From Leucobacter sp. cx-42 (GTDB lineage Bacteria > Actinomycetota > Actinomycetes > Actinomycetales > Microbacteriaceae): DNA of 64,000 nt. Of the stretch, positions 9,084 to 18,296 are shown one piece after another (the stretch's first letter is position 1; each line of letters starts with the position of its first letter). Where the stretch lies: positions 62,001 through 126,000 of the forward strand of contig NZ_JACVMU010000006.1 of the NCBI RefSeq assembly GCF_014529985.1, read 5' to 3'. The position numbers and the translations under genes are program-made. Under the pieces are notes generated by a model, which did not search any database, was not told where the DNA came from, and worked only from the letters and a program-made list of their open reading frames with translations.

Positions 9084-10673
9084 TTAGGCGTCGATGTCGA
9101 TCGCGTGAAGTCGGTCTGCACCGATCTTCTCGCTGAGCTGCTCAAGCAGCTCAGCTTCGATTGCGGTGTCGACCGAAAGAACCGAAAGTGCGGTGCCCTT
9201 CTTCTCGTCGCGTGCAATCTGGAGGCCAGCGATGTTCACGCCTGCGTCGCCGAGGAGTCCACCGTATGCTGCAACGATGCCGGGGCGATCGGTGTAGCTG
9301 AAGACGATGAGGTGCTCCGAGATAGCGAGCTCGAGGTCGTAGCCGTTGATCTCAACGATCTTCTCAACCTGCTTGGGGCCGGTGAGCGTACCCGAGACCG
9401 AGATCTGGGTGCCATCGGTGAGCGAGCCACGAAGGGTGATGATGTTACGGAAGCTCTCTGCGACGCTGTCGGTCGAGAAGCGAACCTCAACGTCACGCTG
9501 CTCTGCGAGGAGCGGTGCGTTCACGTACGAAACAGGCTCGCTGACGATCTTCGAGAAGATGCCCTTGAGCGCTGCAAGACGGAGCGCCTCAACGCGGTGC
9601 TCTGCGAGCTCGCCGTGTACCTCGATGTCAACCGACGCGAGGGGACCCGACGCGAGACCTGCGAAGATCTGACCGAGCTTCTCGGTGAGGGGCAGACCGG
9701 GACGAACGTACTCGTCGATGACGCCGCCAGCAACGTTCACTGCGTCGGGGACGAGGTCGCCCGAGAGTGCAAGGCGAACCGACTTTGCAACTGCAACGCC
9801 AGCCTTCTCCTGCGCTTCAGCGGTCGAAGCGCCGAGGTGCGGGGTCACGTTAACGGTGGGGAGACCGGTGAACGAGTTGTCAGCCGGGGGCTCCTGCATG
9901 AAGACGTCGAGTGCTGCGCCAGCGATTTCACCCTCGGTGAGTGCCGCTGCGAGTGCTGCTTCGTCAATGAGGCCGCCGCGTGCAACGTTGACCACGTACG
10001 CGGTCTTCTTCATTGCCTTGAGCTGCTCTGCACCGATCATGCCGAGGGTCTCGGGAGTGCGGGGCATGTGAATGGTGAGGAAGTCGACGCGCTCTACGAG
10101 TTCTTCGAGCGACACGAGCTGTACGCCGAGCTGCTGTGCGCGAGCTGCGGTGACGTAGGGGTCGAACGCGATGAGCTCGACACCGAAGCCACGGAGACGC
10201 TCAGCAACGAGCGCACCGATACGGCCGAGGCCGACGATACCGATCGTCTTTTCGTAGAGCTCGGTGCCCGAGAACGACGAACGCTTCCACTCGCCAGCCG
10301 AGAGCGAAGCGTGTGCGCGCTGCAGATTGCGAGCGAGGCCCAGGATGTGAGCAACGGTCAGCTCTGCAGCGCTGATGATGTTGGAGGTAGGAGCATTCAC
10401 TACCATGACGCCAGCCTGCGTTGCAGCCTTGATGTCTACGTTGTCAAGGCCAACGCCCGCGCGAGCGACGACCTTGAGTTCGGGAGCCCAGCCGAGAGCC
10501 TCGGCATCGATCTGAGTTGCCGAGCGCACGAGCACAGCACTCGCGGTAGCGAGTTCCTTGCGAAGTGCGTCACGGTCGGTTCCGTCGACGTGAACCACGT
10601 CGAAGTCGGGGCCGAGCGCGGCGATAGTAGCGGGCGAGAGTTTTTCGGCGATCAGCACGACCGGCTTTGACAC
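9084..10673 (-). CDS. serA: D-3-phosphoglycerate dehydrogenase
   Basis: First step of serine synthesis from 3-phosphoglycerate. At 529 residues it is the long actinobacterial form: an N-terminal catalytic/NAD domain with GLGRIGALVAERL, VVNVARGGLIDE and the catalytic 'TPHLGASTAEAQ'. An intervening domain (about 320-450) and a C-terminal ACT domain (about 455-529) that binds serine for feedback inhibition follow. The GTG at 10673 (VSKPVVLIAEKL) is chosen because GAAGGAA sits at correct spacing; upstream codons of the frame do not match the family. Confidence 0.95.
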   Translation of the reverse strand: MSKPVVLIAEKLSPATIAALGPDFDVVHVDGTDRDALRKELATASAVLVRSATQIDAEALGWAPELKVVARAGVGLDNVDIKAATQAGVMVVNAPTSNIISAAELTVAHILGLARNLQRAHASLSAGEWKRSSFSGTELYEKTIGIVGLGRIGALVAERLRGFGVELIAFDPYVTAARAQQLGVQLVSLEELVERVDFLTIHMPRTPETLGMIGAEQLKAMKKTAYVVNVARGGLIDEAALAAALTEGEIAGAALDVFMQEPPADNSFTGLPTVNVTPHLGASTAEAQEKAGVAVAKSVRLALSGDLVPDAVNVAGGVIDEYVRPGLPLTEKLGQIFAGLASGPLASVDIEVHGELAEHRVEALRLAALKGIFSKIVSEPVSYVNAPLLAEQRDVEVRFSTDSVAESFRNIITLRGSLTDGTQISVSGTLTGPKQVEKIVEINGYDLELAISEHLIVFSYTDRPGIVAAYGGLLGDAGVNIAGLQIARDEKKGTALSVLSVDTAIEAELLEQLSEKIGADRLHAIDIDA

Positions 10674-10789
10674 GAGCGGTTCCTTCTCAGGGTGGCGGTC
10701 AGAAATTGTCACGCGAGGCGCGCGAACACAGCCAGTCTATAACCGTTCCCCGAAGAAGAACCGCTCGCGTTCCCGAGAACTACGCACTA

Positions 10790-11113
10790 TTACTGAAACA
10801 AATACCCGATCTGTTCAATCGGGAACAGCAGGTGGAAGACATCCAACTGAATCGCAGCCACGACGCAGAGTGCCACTGTGAGCAACAGTAGCTTCGATCC
10901 GCCGCCCCGCTTGCGTCCAAGCAAGAGTGCCGCAAGCAGCGCAAGTGCGGGTGCAGCAACATTCAGAATCAGGAGTCCCCAGCCGAGCACTGAAAGCGAG
11001 TCACCACGAAGGCTGCTCATACCAACGAGGTTCGCAACCGCGAATACCGTCGATGACACGAAGAAGAGAAGGAGGATGGCCGCGTATGCCCATCCGAGAA
11101 TGCGCTTCGCCAT
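10790..11113 (-). CDS. small integral membrane protein, unknown function
   Basis: The 107-residue protein (MAKRILGWAYAAILLLFF...) has three or more hydrophobic helices and a basic loop (GRKRGGGSK) between the second and third. I recognise no family. Its ATG overlaps the stop of the upstream membrane-protein gene by one base (TAATG), so the two are co-translated. A much longer frame runs through the upstream gene but is a shadow of it. Confidence 0.7.
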   Translation of the reverse strand: MAKRILGWAYAAILLLFFVSSTVFAVANLVGMSSLRGDSLSVLGWGLLILNVAAPALALLAALLLGRKRGGGSKLLLLTVALCVVAAIQLDVFHLLFPIEQIGYLFQ

Positions 11114-11670
11114 TAGAGTGCGACTCCGATCGAGAAGAGGAAGGGGATCGGCACGAGAATAATGAGGCCGAGCACGAGTCCGACGATGAGCTTGATGGGC
11201 TTCTTCCGGTACAGCACCAGCACCGCAACAAACCAAGCAATCGCAGCAAGCGGCGACAACCAGTACATTGCCTGCTGGAAGAATGCGCCAATGGCACCGC
11301 TCCCTGCGACAGAGGCCTCGATCGCTGCAGAGTACGCGCGCACCCAGGTCAGTGTGACCCATGCGTAGAAGATGTAGAGTCCACCGACGATCCCGAGCAC
11401 AACGAGCAGCATGGCACTCATCTGCTTCGGCGCCTCTGACAAAGCCACCTCGGGACTGTCAGCGGCATCGTTCTGATCGCCCCCAGGGACACTCGCAGTC
11501 GTTGCGACGTGAGCGTCTACGCTCGATTCCCCTACCTCTGGCGTATCGGCCGTTGGCTTCGCATGAGCGTTGGGTTCGGCTGCAGTATCTGGCGTGGCGT
11601 CCGTTGCTGCAACGGTCCATCCGGCGCGGATCGAGCGGGCCTCGCCCGCGTCTCCAGTCTTCTTCTTCAC
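11113..11670 (-). CDS. membrane protein with acidic Ala/Thr-rich N-terminus, unknown function
   Basis: The 185-residue protein has a low-complexity, probably disordered cytoplasmic N-terminus of about 80 residues rich in Ala, Thr, Asp and Glu. Three transmembrane segments follow, with the basic loop YRKKPIK. The GTG at 11670 (VKKKTGDAG) is preferred to an ATG nine codons earlier because a TACACT box stands seven bases before it and no ribosome binding site serves either codon. It forms a two-gene unit with the small membrane protein behind it. Confidence 0.65.
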   Translation of the reverse strand: MKKKTGDAGEARSIRAGWTVAATDATPDTAAEPNAHAKPTADTPEVGESSVDAHVATTASVPGGDQNDAADSPEVALSEAPKQMSAMLLVVLGIVGGLYIFYAWVTLTWVRAYSAAIEASVAGSGAIGAFFQQAMYWLSPLAAIAWFVAVLVLYRKKPIKLIVGLVLGLIILVPIPFLFSIGVAL

Positions 11671-11677
11671 GCAGCTC

Positions 11678-11683
11678 AGTGTA
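11678..11683 (-). promoter_or_regulatory. -10 box of the two-gene membrane-protein unit (leaderless layout)
   Basis: Minus strand TACACT, seven bases (GAGCTGC), GTG at 11670. Confidence 0.4.
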
Positions 11684-11898
11684 GTCACGCCAGCCATGGC
11701 TTCTCTGAGGATTCGGTTGAGACGACTTCACGCGCGACGACATGACGCCAGGAAGCCCCGATGATGCGAGGGACACCACCGCCACCAAACCGGCGGCAAG
11801 CGCGGGTACCGCAGCTGTTTGGGAACCACAAATTTGCTGCACAACCTGGCTTTCTTGGCATAACCTTGGAACTATCAATCAATCGACGGAGGCGTAGG

Positions 11899-12759
11899 AT
11901 GACAAACGAAAATCCAGAACAGCCAGTGGGCGAGCCTGAGGGCACTCTGCCTGGCGAGACACAGCAGCCTGCGCAGCCGGCGGCACCACCAGCACCGGCG
12001 GCACCAGAGATTCCACCGGCAGCACAGCAGCCAACTCCCCCGCAGCCCGGCTACGTGCCGTCCGCACCGTACGCGCCATCCGCGCCGATGCAGCCTCGCC
12101 TGAACACCATGGCGTTGATCTCACTCATTCTCGGCATCGTCGGCCTCTTTGTGTTCGGCATCCCCGCGGTGGTCGCGGTAGTTCTTGGCCACATCGCACT
12201 CAGCCAGATTAAGAAGCGCGGCGAACGTGGCCGGGGGCTCGCAATTGCCGGCCTCGTGACCGGCTACGTCAGCATCGTTCTCTGGGCGATCCTGCTGGTG
12301 CTCGGTCTCATTCTCGGCATCGGATTCCTCGCGGCGACTCAGAACGGCAACATCGAGTTTGACCAGGGACATGACACTGATTCGAGCGAGATCATCACTG
12401 ATGAGAATGGCAATGACGTCACCGACGAGGTCTATCGCGAGGTTGAAATCTTCGCTGAGACCTCGATTGTCACAACACTCACTGGCTCGGATCAGATCTT
12501 CTGGGTCCCCGGTGGCGCGACCGGTGGCGCAGTCTGCAAGGAAGCATCCGGCCTCGCTCTTGATGTAGACATGACCGGGAATGAGATCGTTTCGGGCACT
12601 GTTGCTGAGTCCTTCGGGGAGAACGGTAGCGCCGGACTCGCGCTCGACTGGGACGACATCGCTGTGGCCGACTGTGGCTACACGATTGACCAGGTTGAAT
12701 CTGCGACAGACTTCGGTTCCGATGCGGCCGATGACTTCTTCGAGCGCCTCGTCGGCTAG
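11899..12759 (+). CDS. DUF4190-type membrane protein, paralogue 1
   Basis: The 286-residue protein has a Pro/Ala/Gln-rich cytoplasmic N-terminus (residues 1-70) and two transmembrane helices. These flank the conserved loop VVLGHIALSQIKKRGERGRG, typical of DUF4190 proteins. An extracytoplasmic acidic domain of about 150 residues with two Cys follows. The start at 11899 has GGAGGCGTAGG before it. The downstream gene is a clear paralogue, sharing the loop, the start (MTNEN) and the C-terminal TTLTGxDxxFWV motif. Its biochemical role is unknown; an envelope function is likely from topology alone. Confidence 0.8.
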   Translation: MTNENPEQPVGEPEGTLPGETQQPAQPAAPPAPAAPEIPPAAQQPTPPQPGYVPSAPYAPSAPMQPRLNTMALISLILGIVGLFVFGIPAVVAVVLGHIALSQIKKRGERGRGLAIAGLVTGYVSIVLWAILLVLGLILGIGFLAATQNGNIEFDQGHDTDSSEIITDENGNDVTDEVYREVEIFAETSIVTTLTGSDQIFWVPGGATGGAVCKEASGLALDVDMTGNEIVSGTVAESFGENGSAGLALDWDDIAVADCGYTIDQVESATDFGSDAADDFFERLVG

Positions 12760-12776
12760 CCACATCACGCGTTTTG

Positions 12777-12804
12777 GGGCGGGCGGGGTTTTCCTCGCCC
12801 GCCC
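12777..12804 (+). terminator. hairpin between the DUF4190 paralogues
   Basis: A 9-bp GC-only stem (GGGCGGGCG/CGCCCGCCC), extendable to 12 bp with a TTTT loop, 18 bp after the first paralogue's stop. It is followed by a short T-rich stretch. Confidence 0.65.
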
Positions 12805-12942
12805 TGTTGCGTTTCACTTGGGGCGCGGATCGTTCCCCGCTCAGATCCGCAGCGTTACTGAGTTAAGCGACACTCAGTCGCTTACATCCCCTGGTCTATT
12901 GGAATACCCTTGGAATGAACAATTAGCTACCGGAGGCACAGC

Positions 12943-13857
12943 ATGACGAACGAAAACGCCGAGCGGCCCGAGGATACGCCGCAGCAGCCGCAGGCACCCC
13001 AGTATGAAGCGCCCCCGGTAGACGCACCGGCATACGCGGCAGCTCCCCCGGCGTACACCGCGGCTCCGCCCGCGTATCAGCCGCCAGCGCAGCCGTACCA
13101 GGCAGCACCAGGCGTACCCGGCGCGCCGGGCGTCCCTCCGACACCGCCGTACATCGGCCAGCAGCCTGCTCCGCAGTATCCGCAGTCGCAGGCACCGATG
13201 AACGTGCTCGCCATCCTGTCGCTTATCGCAGCGATTGTTGGCTTCTTCACGCTCGGAATCATTTCGGTCGCTGCAGTTGTGCTCGGCCACATCGCACTGA
13301 GCCAGATCAAGAAGCGCCTTGATCGCGGACGCGGTATGGCAATCGCCGGCCTCATCATCGGCTACGTAGGCACCGCGATTTGGGCATTCATCCTGGTGGT
13401 CTGGATGGTCATTGGCTTCAGCTTCCTCACTCTCTTCGGTATTGGTGCTTCGACCTACAACTACGGCAGCGACTACGGCTATGACTATGGCACCGACTCG
13501 TCTGACGAGTATGTCTCCCCTGACGACAGCTTCTACGACGAGTGGACCATCGCAGAAGAAACCGCGTTGATCACCACACTCACTGGTAAGGACGAGGTCT
13601 TCTGGGTTGAGGGCGGGTTCAGTGGCACCGCCGTGTGCGCCGAGGCCAAGAGTCTCAAGGAAGACGCTGAACTCTTCGACAGCAAGATTGTCAGCGGCAC
13701 CGTGCGCGACGCGTACTTCACCGATTCGATGACGAGCCTGGAATACAAGTGGCAGTACGCGGCCGTCACCGACTGCGGCTTCACCCAGGAGCAGGTTGCG
13801 GCAGCCGAGCAGGCCGCCGAAGTTGCTTCGGAAGAGTATTACGAACTCAACCGCTAA
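12943..13857 (+). CDS. DUF4190-type membrane protein, paralogue 2
   Basis: The 304-residue protein has the same plan as its upstream neighbour. It has a Pro/Ala/Tyr-rich N-terminus with repeated PPAY/APPAY-like steps, two transmembrane helices around AVVLGHIALSQIKKRLDRGRG, a short Gly/Tyr/Asp-rich linker (YGSDYGYDYG), then an outer domain with TTLTGKDEVFWVEGGF. A good ribosome binding site (CCGGAGGCACAGC) precedes the ATG. The two genes look like a tandem duplication that has since diverged mainly in the N-terminal and linker regions. Confidence 0.8.
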   Translation: MTNENAERPEDTPQQPQAPQYEAPPVDAPAYAAAPPAYTAAPPAYQPPAQPYQAAPGVPGAPGVPPTPPYIGQQPAPQYPQSQAPMNVLAILSLIAAIVGFFTLGIISVAAVVLGHIALSQIKKRLDRGRGMAIAGLIIGYVGTAIWAFILVVWMVIGFSFLTLFGIGASTYNYGSDYGYDYGTDSSDEYVSPDDSFYDEWTIAEETALITTLTGKDEVFWVEGGFSGTAVCAEAKSLKEDAELFDSKIVSGTVRDAYFTDSMTSLEYKWQYAAVTDCGFTQEQVAAAEQAAEVASEEYYELNR

Positions 13858-13903
13858 CACTTCAGCAAGGCGCTGAACGGCAGAAACCCAGTCGCACCTT
13901 CCC

Positions 13904-13909
13904 TAGGAT
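13904..13909 (+). promoter_or_regulatory. -10 box of hrpB (leaderless layout)
   Basis: TAGGAT, six bases (TGTTGT), GTG. Confidence 0.5.
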
Positions 13910-13915
13910 TGTTGT

Positions 13916-16495
13916 GTGGCTTCCCATCAGTTTGATCTCACGCGCATCGGCGCTGGCCTTGTCGTTGCTGAGGCGCGATCCGCCATCGAGGAAGCCGTGC
14001 GCACCGGCGCCGCAGTCATCACCGCGCCGCCTGGCACGGGCAAGACCACATTCATCCCGCCGCTGATCGCGAACCTGCTCAGCACATCGGGCGGCAACGG
14101 CGGCACCGTGTTGCTCTCGCAGCCGCGCAGGGTCGCCGTTCGCGCAGCCGCACGGCGCATCGCATCCTTGGATGGCGGATCAGTCGGCGACGCCGTCGGA
14201 TTCACCGTACGCGGCGAACGACGCGTGAGCGACGACACCGCAATCGAGGTACTGACCCCTGGCGTGCTCCTCAGGAAGCTCCTTGCTGATCCAGAGCTGA
14301 CTGGTGTCGGTGCCGTAATCCTCGATGAGGTCCACGAGCGCTCCCTCGACGGCGATCTCCTATTCGCGCTCGTCGCAGAGGCTCGCGCGCTTCGCGACGA
14401 CCTCGTCGTCATCGCGATGTCGGCCACCCTCGACGCGGCTCAGTTCGCTGAGCTGTTGGGATCCGCGCCCACGGTCGAAATCCCATCGGTCTTGCACCCG
14501 CTCACGCACAGCTACGCCCCCTACGCCGCGGGTCGCCTCGACGATCGCGGCGTCACGCGCGGCTACCTCGAACACCTCGCGCAGGTGGCCGTCACGGAGC
14601 AGCGCGCCCTCGGCTGCGATGCGCTCGTGTTCGTTCCAGGCGCGCGCGAGGTCGACGAGACCGTGCGGCTCATCGCGGAGCGGGTTGCTGCGGGGCGCGG
14701 ATCGGTGACTGTCGACGTCCTCCCGTTGCACGGTCGTTTGGCATCGGCGGATCAGGACCGCGCGGTCCGCGGGCGCTCGGCCGGCGAACCCCCGCGGATC
14801 GTCGTCAGCACCTCACTCGCGGAAAGCTCCTTGACCGTGCCCGGCGTACACCTCGTCATCGATTCCGGACTCTCCCGCGAGGTGCGCCGCGATCGTGCTC
14901 GCAGCATGAGCGGACTCGTGACTGTCAGCGCCTCGCGCGCGAGTGCCGAGCAGCGCGCGGGTCGTGCCGCCCGCCTCGGGCCAGGCCACGCGGTGCGTGT
15001 GTACAGCGAGGCCGACTTCGCACGTATGCCAGCTGCGGCTGCCCCCGAGATCGCTTCGGCTGATCTCCTCGACGCGGCCCTCCTCCTCGCAGTTTGGGGT
15101 ACCCCCGGTGGGCGCGGACTTGCGTTGCCCACTGCTCCCCCGGCAACATCGATGGTCGAGGCTGAGTCGCTGCTCCTCGCGCTCTCGCTTGTCTCAGCGG
15201 ACGGCAGGCCAACCCTGCTCGGTACACGTGTTGCGCAGTTGCCGGTCGGCGTGCGCGAGGCACGCGCCCTGCTTTCTGGCACGCAATATTTCGGTGATAC
15301 GCACGGCGTAGCCGAAATCGTTGCCGCAATCTCTGACGATCACCGAGAACCGTCAGCGGATCTTGGCAAGCTCCTCACCGAGCTCCGGTCGGGACGTGCG
15401 CCCGGAGCCCAGCGTTGGAAGCGTGAGGTACAACGTTTGGAGCGGATCGCCCGCGAGGACGCTGCTTCGGCACGACCTTCGTCTGGAATCCCAGACGCGG
15501 GCGAAGTCCTCGCGCTCTCCCGACCAGAGTGGATCGCACACCGCACCGGCGATCACGCACGCACGTACTTGCTCGCGAGCGGAACCCGAGCTGCGCTTCC
15601 CGAGGGCAGCGGCCTCCTCACCGCCGAATGGATTGCCGTGCGCGAAGTGCAGCGTGCCGAGGGTCGTATCGCAGACGGCACTGGCGCAGTCATTCGCATG
15701 GCGGGTGCGCTCACTGCCGAGGCCGCGCTCGAAATTGGCGCTGGGCTGTTGTCGCGTGGCCGATCCGCGCGCATTGTTGACGGCAAAGTGCAGGTGCGCG
15801 AGGAGCGCAAGCTCGGCGCGATTATGCTGAGTGCGCAGCCGGTTGCGGCTCGTGCCGACGACACCGCAGCTGCCTTCGTTGCGCACATTCGCGAATCAGG
15901 CCTCGGCGTGCTCGGTTGGAGCGACGATGCGCTGCAGCTCCGTGGGCGTCTCGCGCTGCTGCACCGTGAATTTGGGGCACCGTGGCCCGCGGTCGATGAT
16001 GCGGCGTTGCTCACCGGCCTCGAGGACTGGCTTGGGCCTGATCTCGCCTCAGTCCGCCCGTCGGCTGCGCTCGACAAGATTTCGCTCACTGCTGCCCTGC
16101 GACGGCTGCTTCCTTGGCCGGCAGCGGCCCGCTTCGATGAGTTCGCCCCCGAGCGGCTTGCGGTCCCCTCTGGTTCGCATGTGCGCATCGAGTATGCGCT
16201 TCCTGATGCGAGCAATCAATCGCCTGTGGTGGCCGTGAAGCTCCAAGAACTGTTTGGTTATGCAGAGACGCCTCGCCTCGTAGAAGGCCGTGTGCCGATA
16301 CTGTTCCACTTGTTGTCACCGGCTCGGCGTCCGCTTGCTGTGACGGATGACCTTGCATCGTTCTGGAACGGCCCCTATCAGGAGGTTCGTAAGGAAATGC
16401 GCGGCAAATACCCGCGGCATCCTTGGCCTGAGGACCCTTGGACGGCCGTCGCCACTGCCCGCACCAAGCGTGCGCAGGCCCGCCTCGACGGCTAG
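13916..16495 (+). CDS. hrpB: ATP-dependent RNA helicase HrpB
   Basis: DEAH-type helicase of 859 residues. The N-terminal motor has PPGTGKTT (Walker A), ILDEVHERS (DEVH box) and MSATLD. The second RecA domain carries QRAGRAARLGPG. After the helicase-associated region comes the HrpB-specific C-terminal domain, recognisable by PSGSHVRIEYA, VKLQELFGY, LLSPARRPLAVTDDL and FWNGPYQEVRKEMRGKYPRHPWPEDP. The GTG at 13916 lies six bases after TAGGAT and lacks a ribosome binding site. The substrate is unknown for the family; a role in RNA metabolism is usually inferred. Confidence 0.95.
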   Translation: MASHQFDLTRIGAGLVVAEARSAIEEAVRTGAAVITAPPGTGKTTFIPPLIANLLSTSGGNGGTVLLSQPRRVAVRAAARRIASLDGGSVGDAVGFTVRGERRVSDDTAIEVLTPGVLLRKLLADPELTGVGAVILDEVHERSLDGDLLFALVAEARALRDDLVVIAMSATLDAAQFAELLGSAPTVEIPSVLHPLTHSYAPYAAGRLDDRGVTRGYLEHLAQVAVTEQRALGCDALVFVPGAREVDETVRLIAERVAAGRGSVTVDVLPLHGRLASADQDRAVRGRSAGEPPRIVVSTSLAESSLTVPGVHLVIDSGLSREVRRDRARSMSGLVTVSASRASAEQRAGRAARLGPGHAVRVYSEADFARMPAAAAPEIASADLLDAALLLAVWGTPGGRGLALPTAPPATSMVEAESLLLALSLVSADGRPTLLGTRVAQLPVGVREARALLSGTQYFGDTHGVAEIVAAISDDHREPSADLGKLLTELRSGRAPGAQRWKREVQRLERIAREDAASARPSSGIPDAGEVLALSRPEWIAHRTGDHARTYLLASGTRAALPEGSGLLTAEWIAVREVQRAEGRIADGTGAVIRMAGALTAEAALEIGAGLLSRGRSARIVDGKVQVREERKLGAIMLSAQPVAARADDTAAAFVAHIRESGLGVLGWSDDALQLRGRLALLHREFGAPWPAVDDAALLTGLEDWLGPDLASVRPSAALDKISLTAALRRLLPWPAAARFDEFAPERLAVPSGSHVRIEYALPDASNQSPVVAVKLQELFGYAETPRLVEGRVPILFHLLSPARRPLAVTDDLASFWNGPYQEVRKEMRGKYPRHPWPEDPWTAVATARTKRAQARLDG

Positions 16496-16526
16496 CTCGC
16501 AGCACTTTCGCACATCGCTCCCTCGA

Positions 16527-16616
16527 AACGCACCCGTTCTCTCGAGAAGGGGTGTTTCTTGCGCCAGAACGGGCTCATCTCGGCAGAAACGGTCTGTTTC
16601 GCGAGGCTGAGCCCCC
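16527..16616. repeat. structured intergenic repeat, copy A
   Basis: About 90 bp lying between hrpB and the ilvC terminator that aligns without gaps to 30809-30898. The best blocks are CACCCkTTCTCyCGAGAA (16531-16548) and ATCTCGrCAGAAA (16577-16589). Internal pairings are CCCGTTCT (16533-16540) with AGAACGGG (16566-16573), GAAAC with GTTTC (16586-16600), and CACCC/GGGTG around 16531-16554. No coding sense is seen. Orientation relative to the adjoining terminator is the same as in copy B. Confidence 0.7.
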
Positions 16617-16658
16617 AAAGCAGAGTTCGCAAGCTCGCACCGAGCAAAAGACAAAAAA

Positions 16659-16692
16659 GCGGTGCCCCGGAACCGAAGTCCCGGGGCACCGC
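16659..16692 (-). terminator. ilvBNC operon terminator
   Basis: A perfect 12-bp stem (GCGGTGCCCCGG and complement) with a 10-nt loop, followed on the minus strand by six T, 30 bp after ilvC. Confidence 0.92.
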
Positions 16693-16721
16693 CAATACTT
16701 CACGAGTGAAGCGAACGCTAC

Positions 16722-17747
16722 TTAGCGTGCAACCGAACCGTCGACGTAATCCTCGTCGGTGGTCTTCCACGAGAAGAGCTTGCGCAGCTCGCGACCGGTG
16801 GTCTCGATGGGGTGCTGCTCGCCCTTTGCGCGGAGCGACAGGAACTCGGGAGCGCCTGCATCCTGGTCGTTGATAAAGCGGGTTGCGAATGCGCCCGACT
16901 GGATGTCAGCGAGGACAGCCTTCATGTTTTCCTTGACCGAAGGATCGATCACGCGGGGGCCCGAAACGTAGTCGCCGTACTCAGCGGTGTCCGAAACCGA
17001 CCAACGCTGCTTAGCGATGCCGCCCTCCCACATGAGGTCAACGATGAGCTTGAGCTCGTGAAGCACCTCGAAGTAAGCGATCTCGGGCTGGTAGCCAGCC
17101 TCGGTGAGGGTCTCGAAGCCGTACTGAACGAGCTGCGAAGCGCCACCGCAGAGGACTGCCTGCTCGCCGAAGAGATCGGTCTCGGTCTCCTCGGTGAAGG
17201 TGGTCTTGATGACGCCTGCGCGGGTGCCGCCGATTGCCTTAGCGTACGACTTTGCGGTCTCCCAAGCGGTGCCCGATGCGTCAACCTCGACTGCAATGAT
17301 GTCGGGGATGCCACGGCCAGCTTCGTACTCGCGGCGCACGGTGTGGCCGGGAGCCTTGGGAGCTACGAGGATAACGTCGACGCCCTCGGGAGCCTCAATG
17401 TAGCCGAAACGGATGTTGAAGCCGTGTGCGAATGCAAGGGTCTTGCCAGCGGTGAGGTGCTGCTTGACCTGATCGTTGTAGATCGAACGCTGGTGCTGGT
17501 CCGGTGCGAGGATCATGATGAGATCTGCCCACTCCGAAGCCTCGTCAACCGAGAGAACCTTGAAGCCAGCCTCTTCAGCCTTGGCGATCGACTTCGAGCC
17601 AGCCTTGAGCGCGATGACGACCTCAACGCCCGAATCGCGAAGGTTCATTGCGTGTGCGTGACCCTGCGAGCCGTAGCCGACAACAGCTACCTTCTTGCCC
17701 TGGATGATCGACAGGTCTGCGTCTTTGTCGTAGTACATTTCAGCCAC
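16722..17747 (-). CDS. ilvC: ketol-acid reductoisomerase
   Basis: Converts acetolactate or acetohydroxybutyrate to the dihydroxy acids in valine/isoleucine synthesis. The 341-residue protein is the short class I enzyme. Its N-terminal Rossmann fold has [17 protein letters not shown], and the catalytic knotted domain has [16 protein letters not shown] and [10 protein letters not shown]-like residues ([17 protein letters not shown]). It is the last gene of ilvB-ilvN-ilvC, 36 bp after ilvN, and ends at a strong terminator. Confidence 0.97.
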   Translation of the reverse strand: MAEMYYDKDADLSIIQGKKVAVVGYGSQGHAHAMNLRDSGVEVVIALKAGSKSIAKAEEAGFKVLSVDEASEWADLIMILAPDQHQRSIYNDQVKQHLTAGKTLAFAHGFNIRFGYIEAPEGVDVILVAPKAPGHTVRREYEAGRGIPDIIAVEVDASGTAWETAKSYAKAIGGTRAGVIKTTFTEETETDLFGEQAVLCGGASQLVQYGFETLTEAGYQPEIAYFEVLHELKLIVDLMWEGGIAKQRWSVSDTAEYGDYVSGPRVIDPSVKENMKAVLADIQSGAFATRFINDQDAGAPEFLSLRAKGEQHPIETTGRELRKLFSWKTTDEDYVDGSVAR

Positions 17748-17783
17748 GAGTGGCCTCCTTATATTCGTATGGAATGTGAAAAA

Positions 17784-18293
17784 TTAGCTTTTGAACACGC
17801 GTTCGGTGATCGACTTTGAGCCGCGGCCCATCGCAATGAGGCCCGACTGCGCGATCTCCTTGATGCCGAACGGCTCGAGGACGCGGAGGAAGGCTTCGAT
17901 CTTGCCACTGTCGCCAGTGACCTCGATCGTCAGCGCGTCGGGCACAACGTCTACGACGCGTGCGCGGAAGAGCGACACTGACTCGAGCACGTGCGAGCGT
18001 GTCTGGTTATCAGCACGCACCTTCACGAGCACATGCTCGCGCTGCACAGAGTTCGATTCTTCGAGTTCAACGATCTTAATGACGTTGACAAGCTTGTTGA
18101 GCTGCTTGGTGACCTGTTCGAGGAGCACCTCATCTTCGTCGACAACGACGGTGATGCGGGAAAGCCCCTGCACCTCGGTCGGGCCAACGGCGAGCGACTC
18201 AATGTTAAAACCGCGGCGGGCGAAGAGACCCGCAACGCGGGTGAGCAGGCCTGGCTTATCTTCGACGAGCAGGCTCAGAACGTGACGTGCCAT
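17784..18293 (-). CDS. ilvN: acetolactate synthase small (regulatory) subunit
   Basis: The 169-residue ACT-domain protein binds IlvB and mediates valine feedback inhibition. The N-terminal ACT domain begins HVLSLLVEDKPGLLTRVAGLFARRGFNIESL, the classic family signature. The C-terminal half contains VTGDSGKIEAFLRVLEPFGI. It lies three bases after ilvB, so it is coupled to the catalytic subunit. Confidence 0.96.
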   Translation of the reverse strand: MARHVLSLLVEDKPGLLTRVAGLFARRGFNIESLAVGPTEVQGLSRITVVVDEDEVLLEQVTKQLNKLVNVIKIVELEESNSVQREHVLVKVRADNQTRSHVLESVSLFRARVVDVVPDALTIEVTGDSGKIEAFLRVLEPFGIKEIAQSGLIAMGRGSKSITERVFKS

Positions 18294-18296
18294 GGC

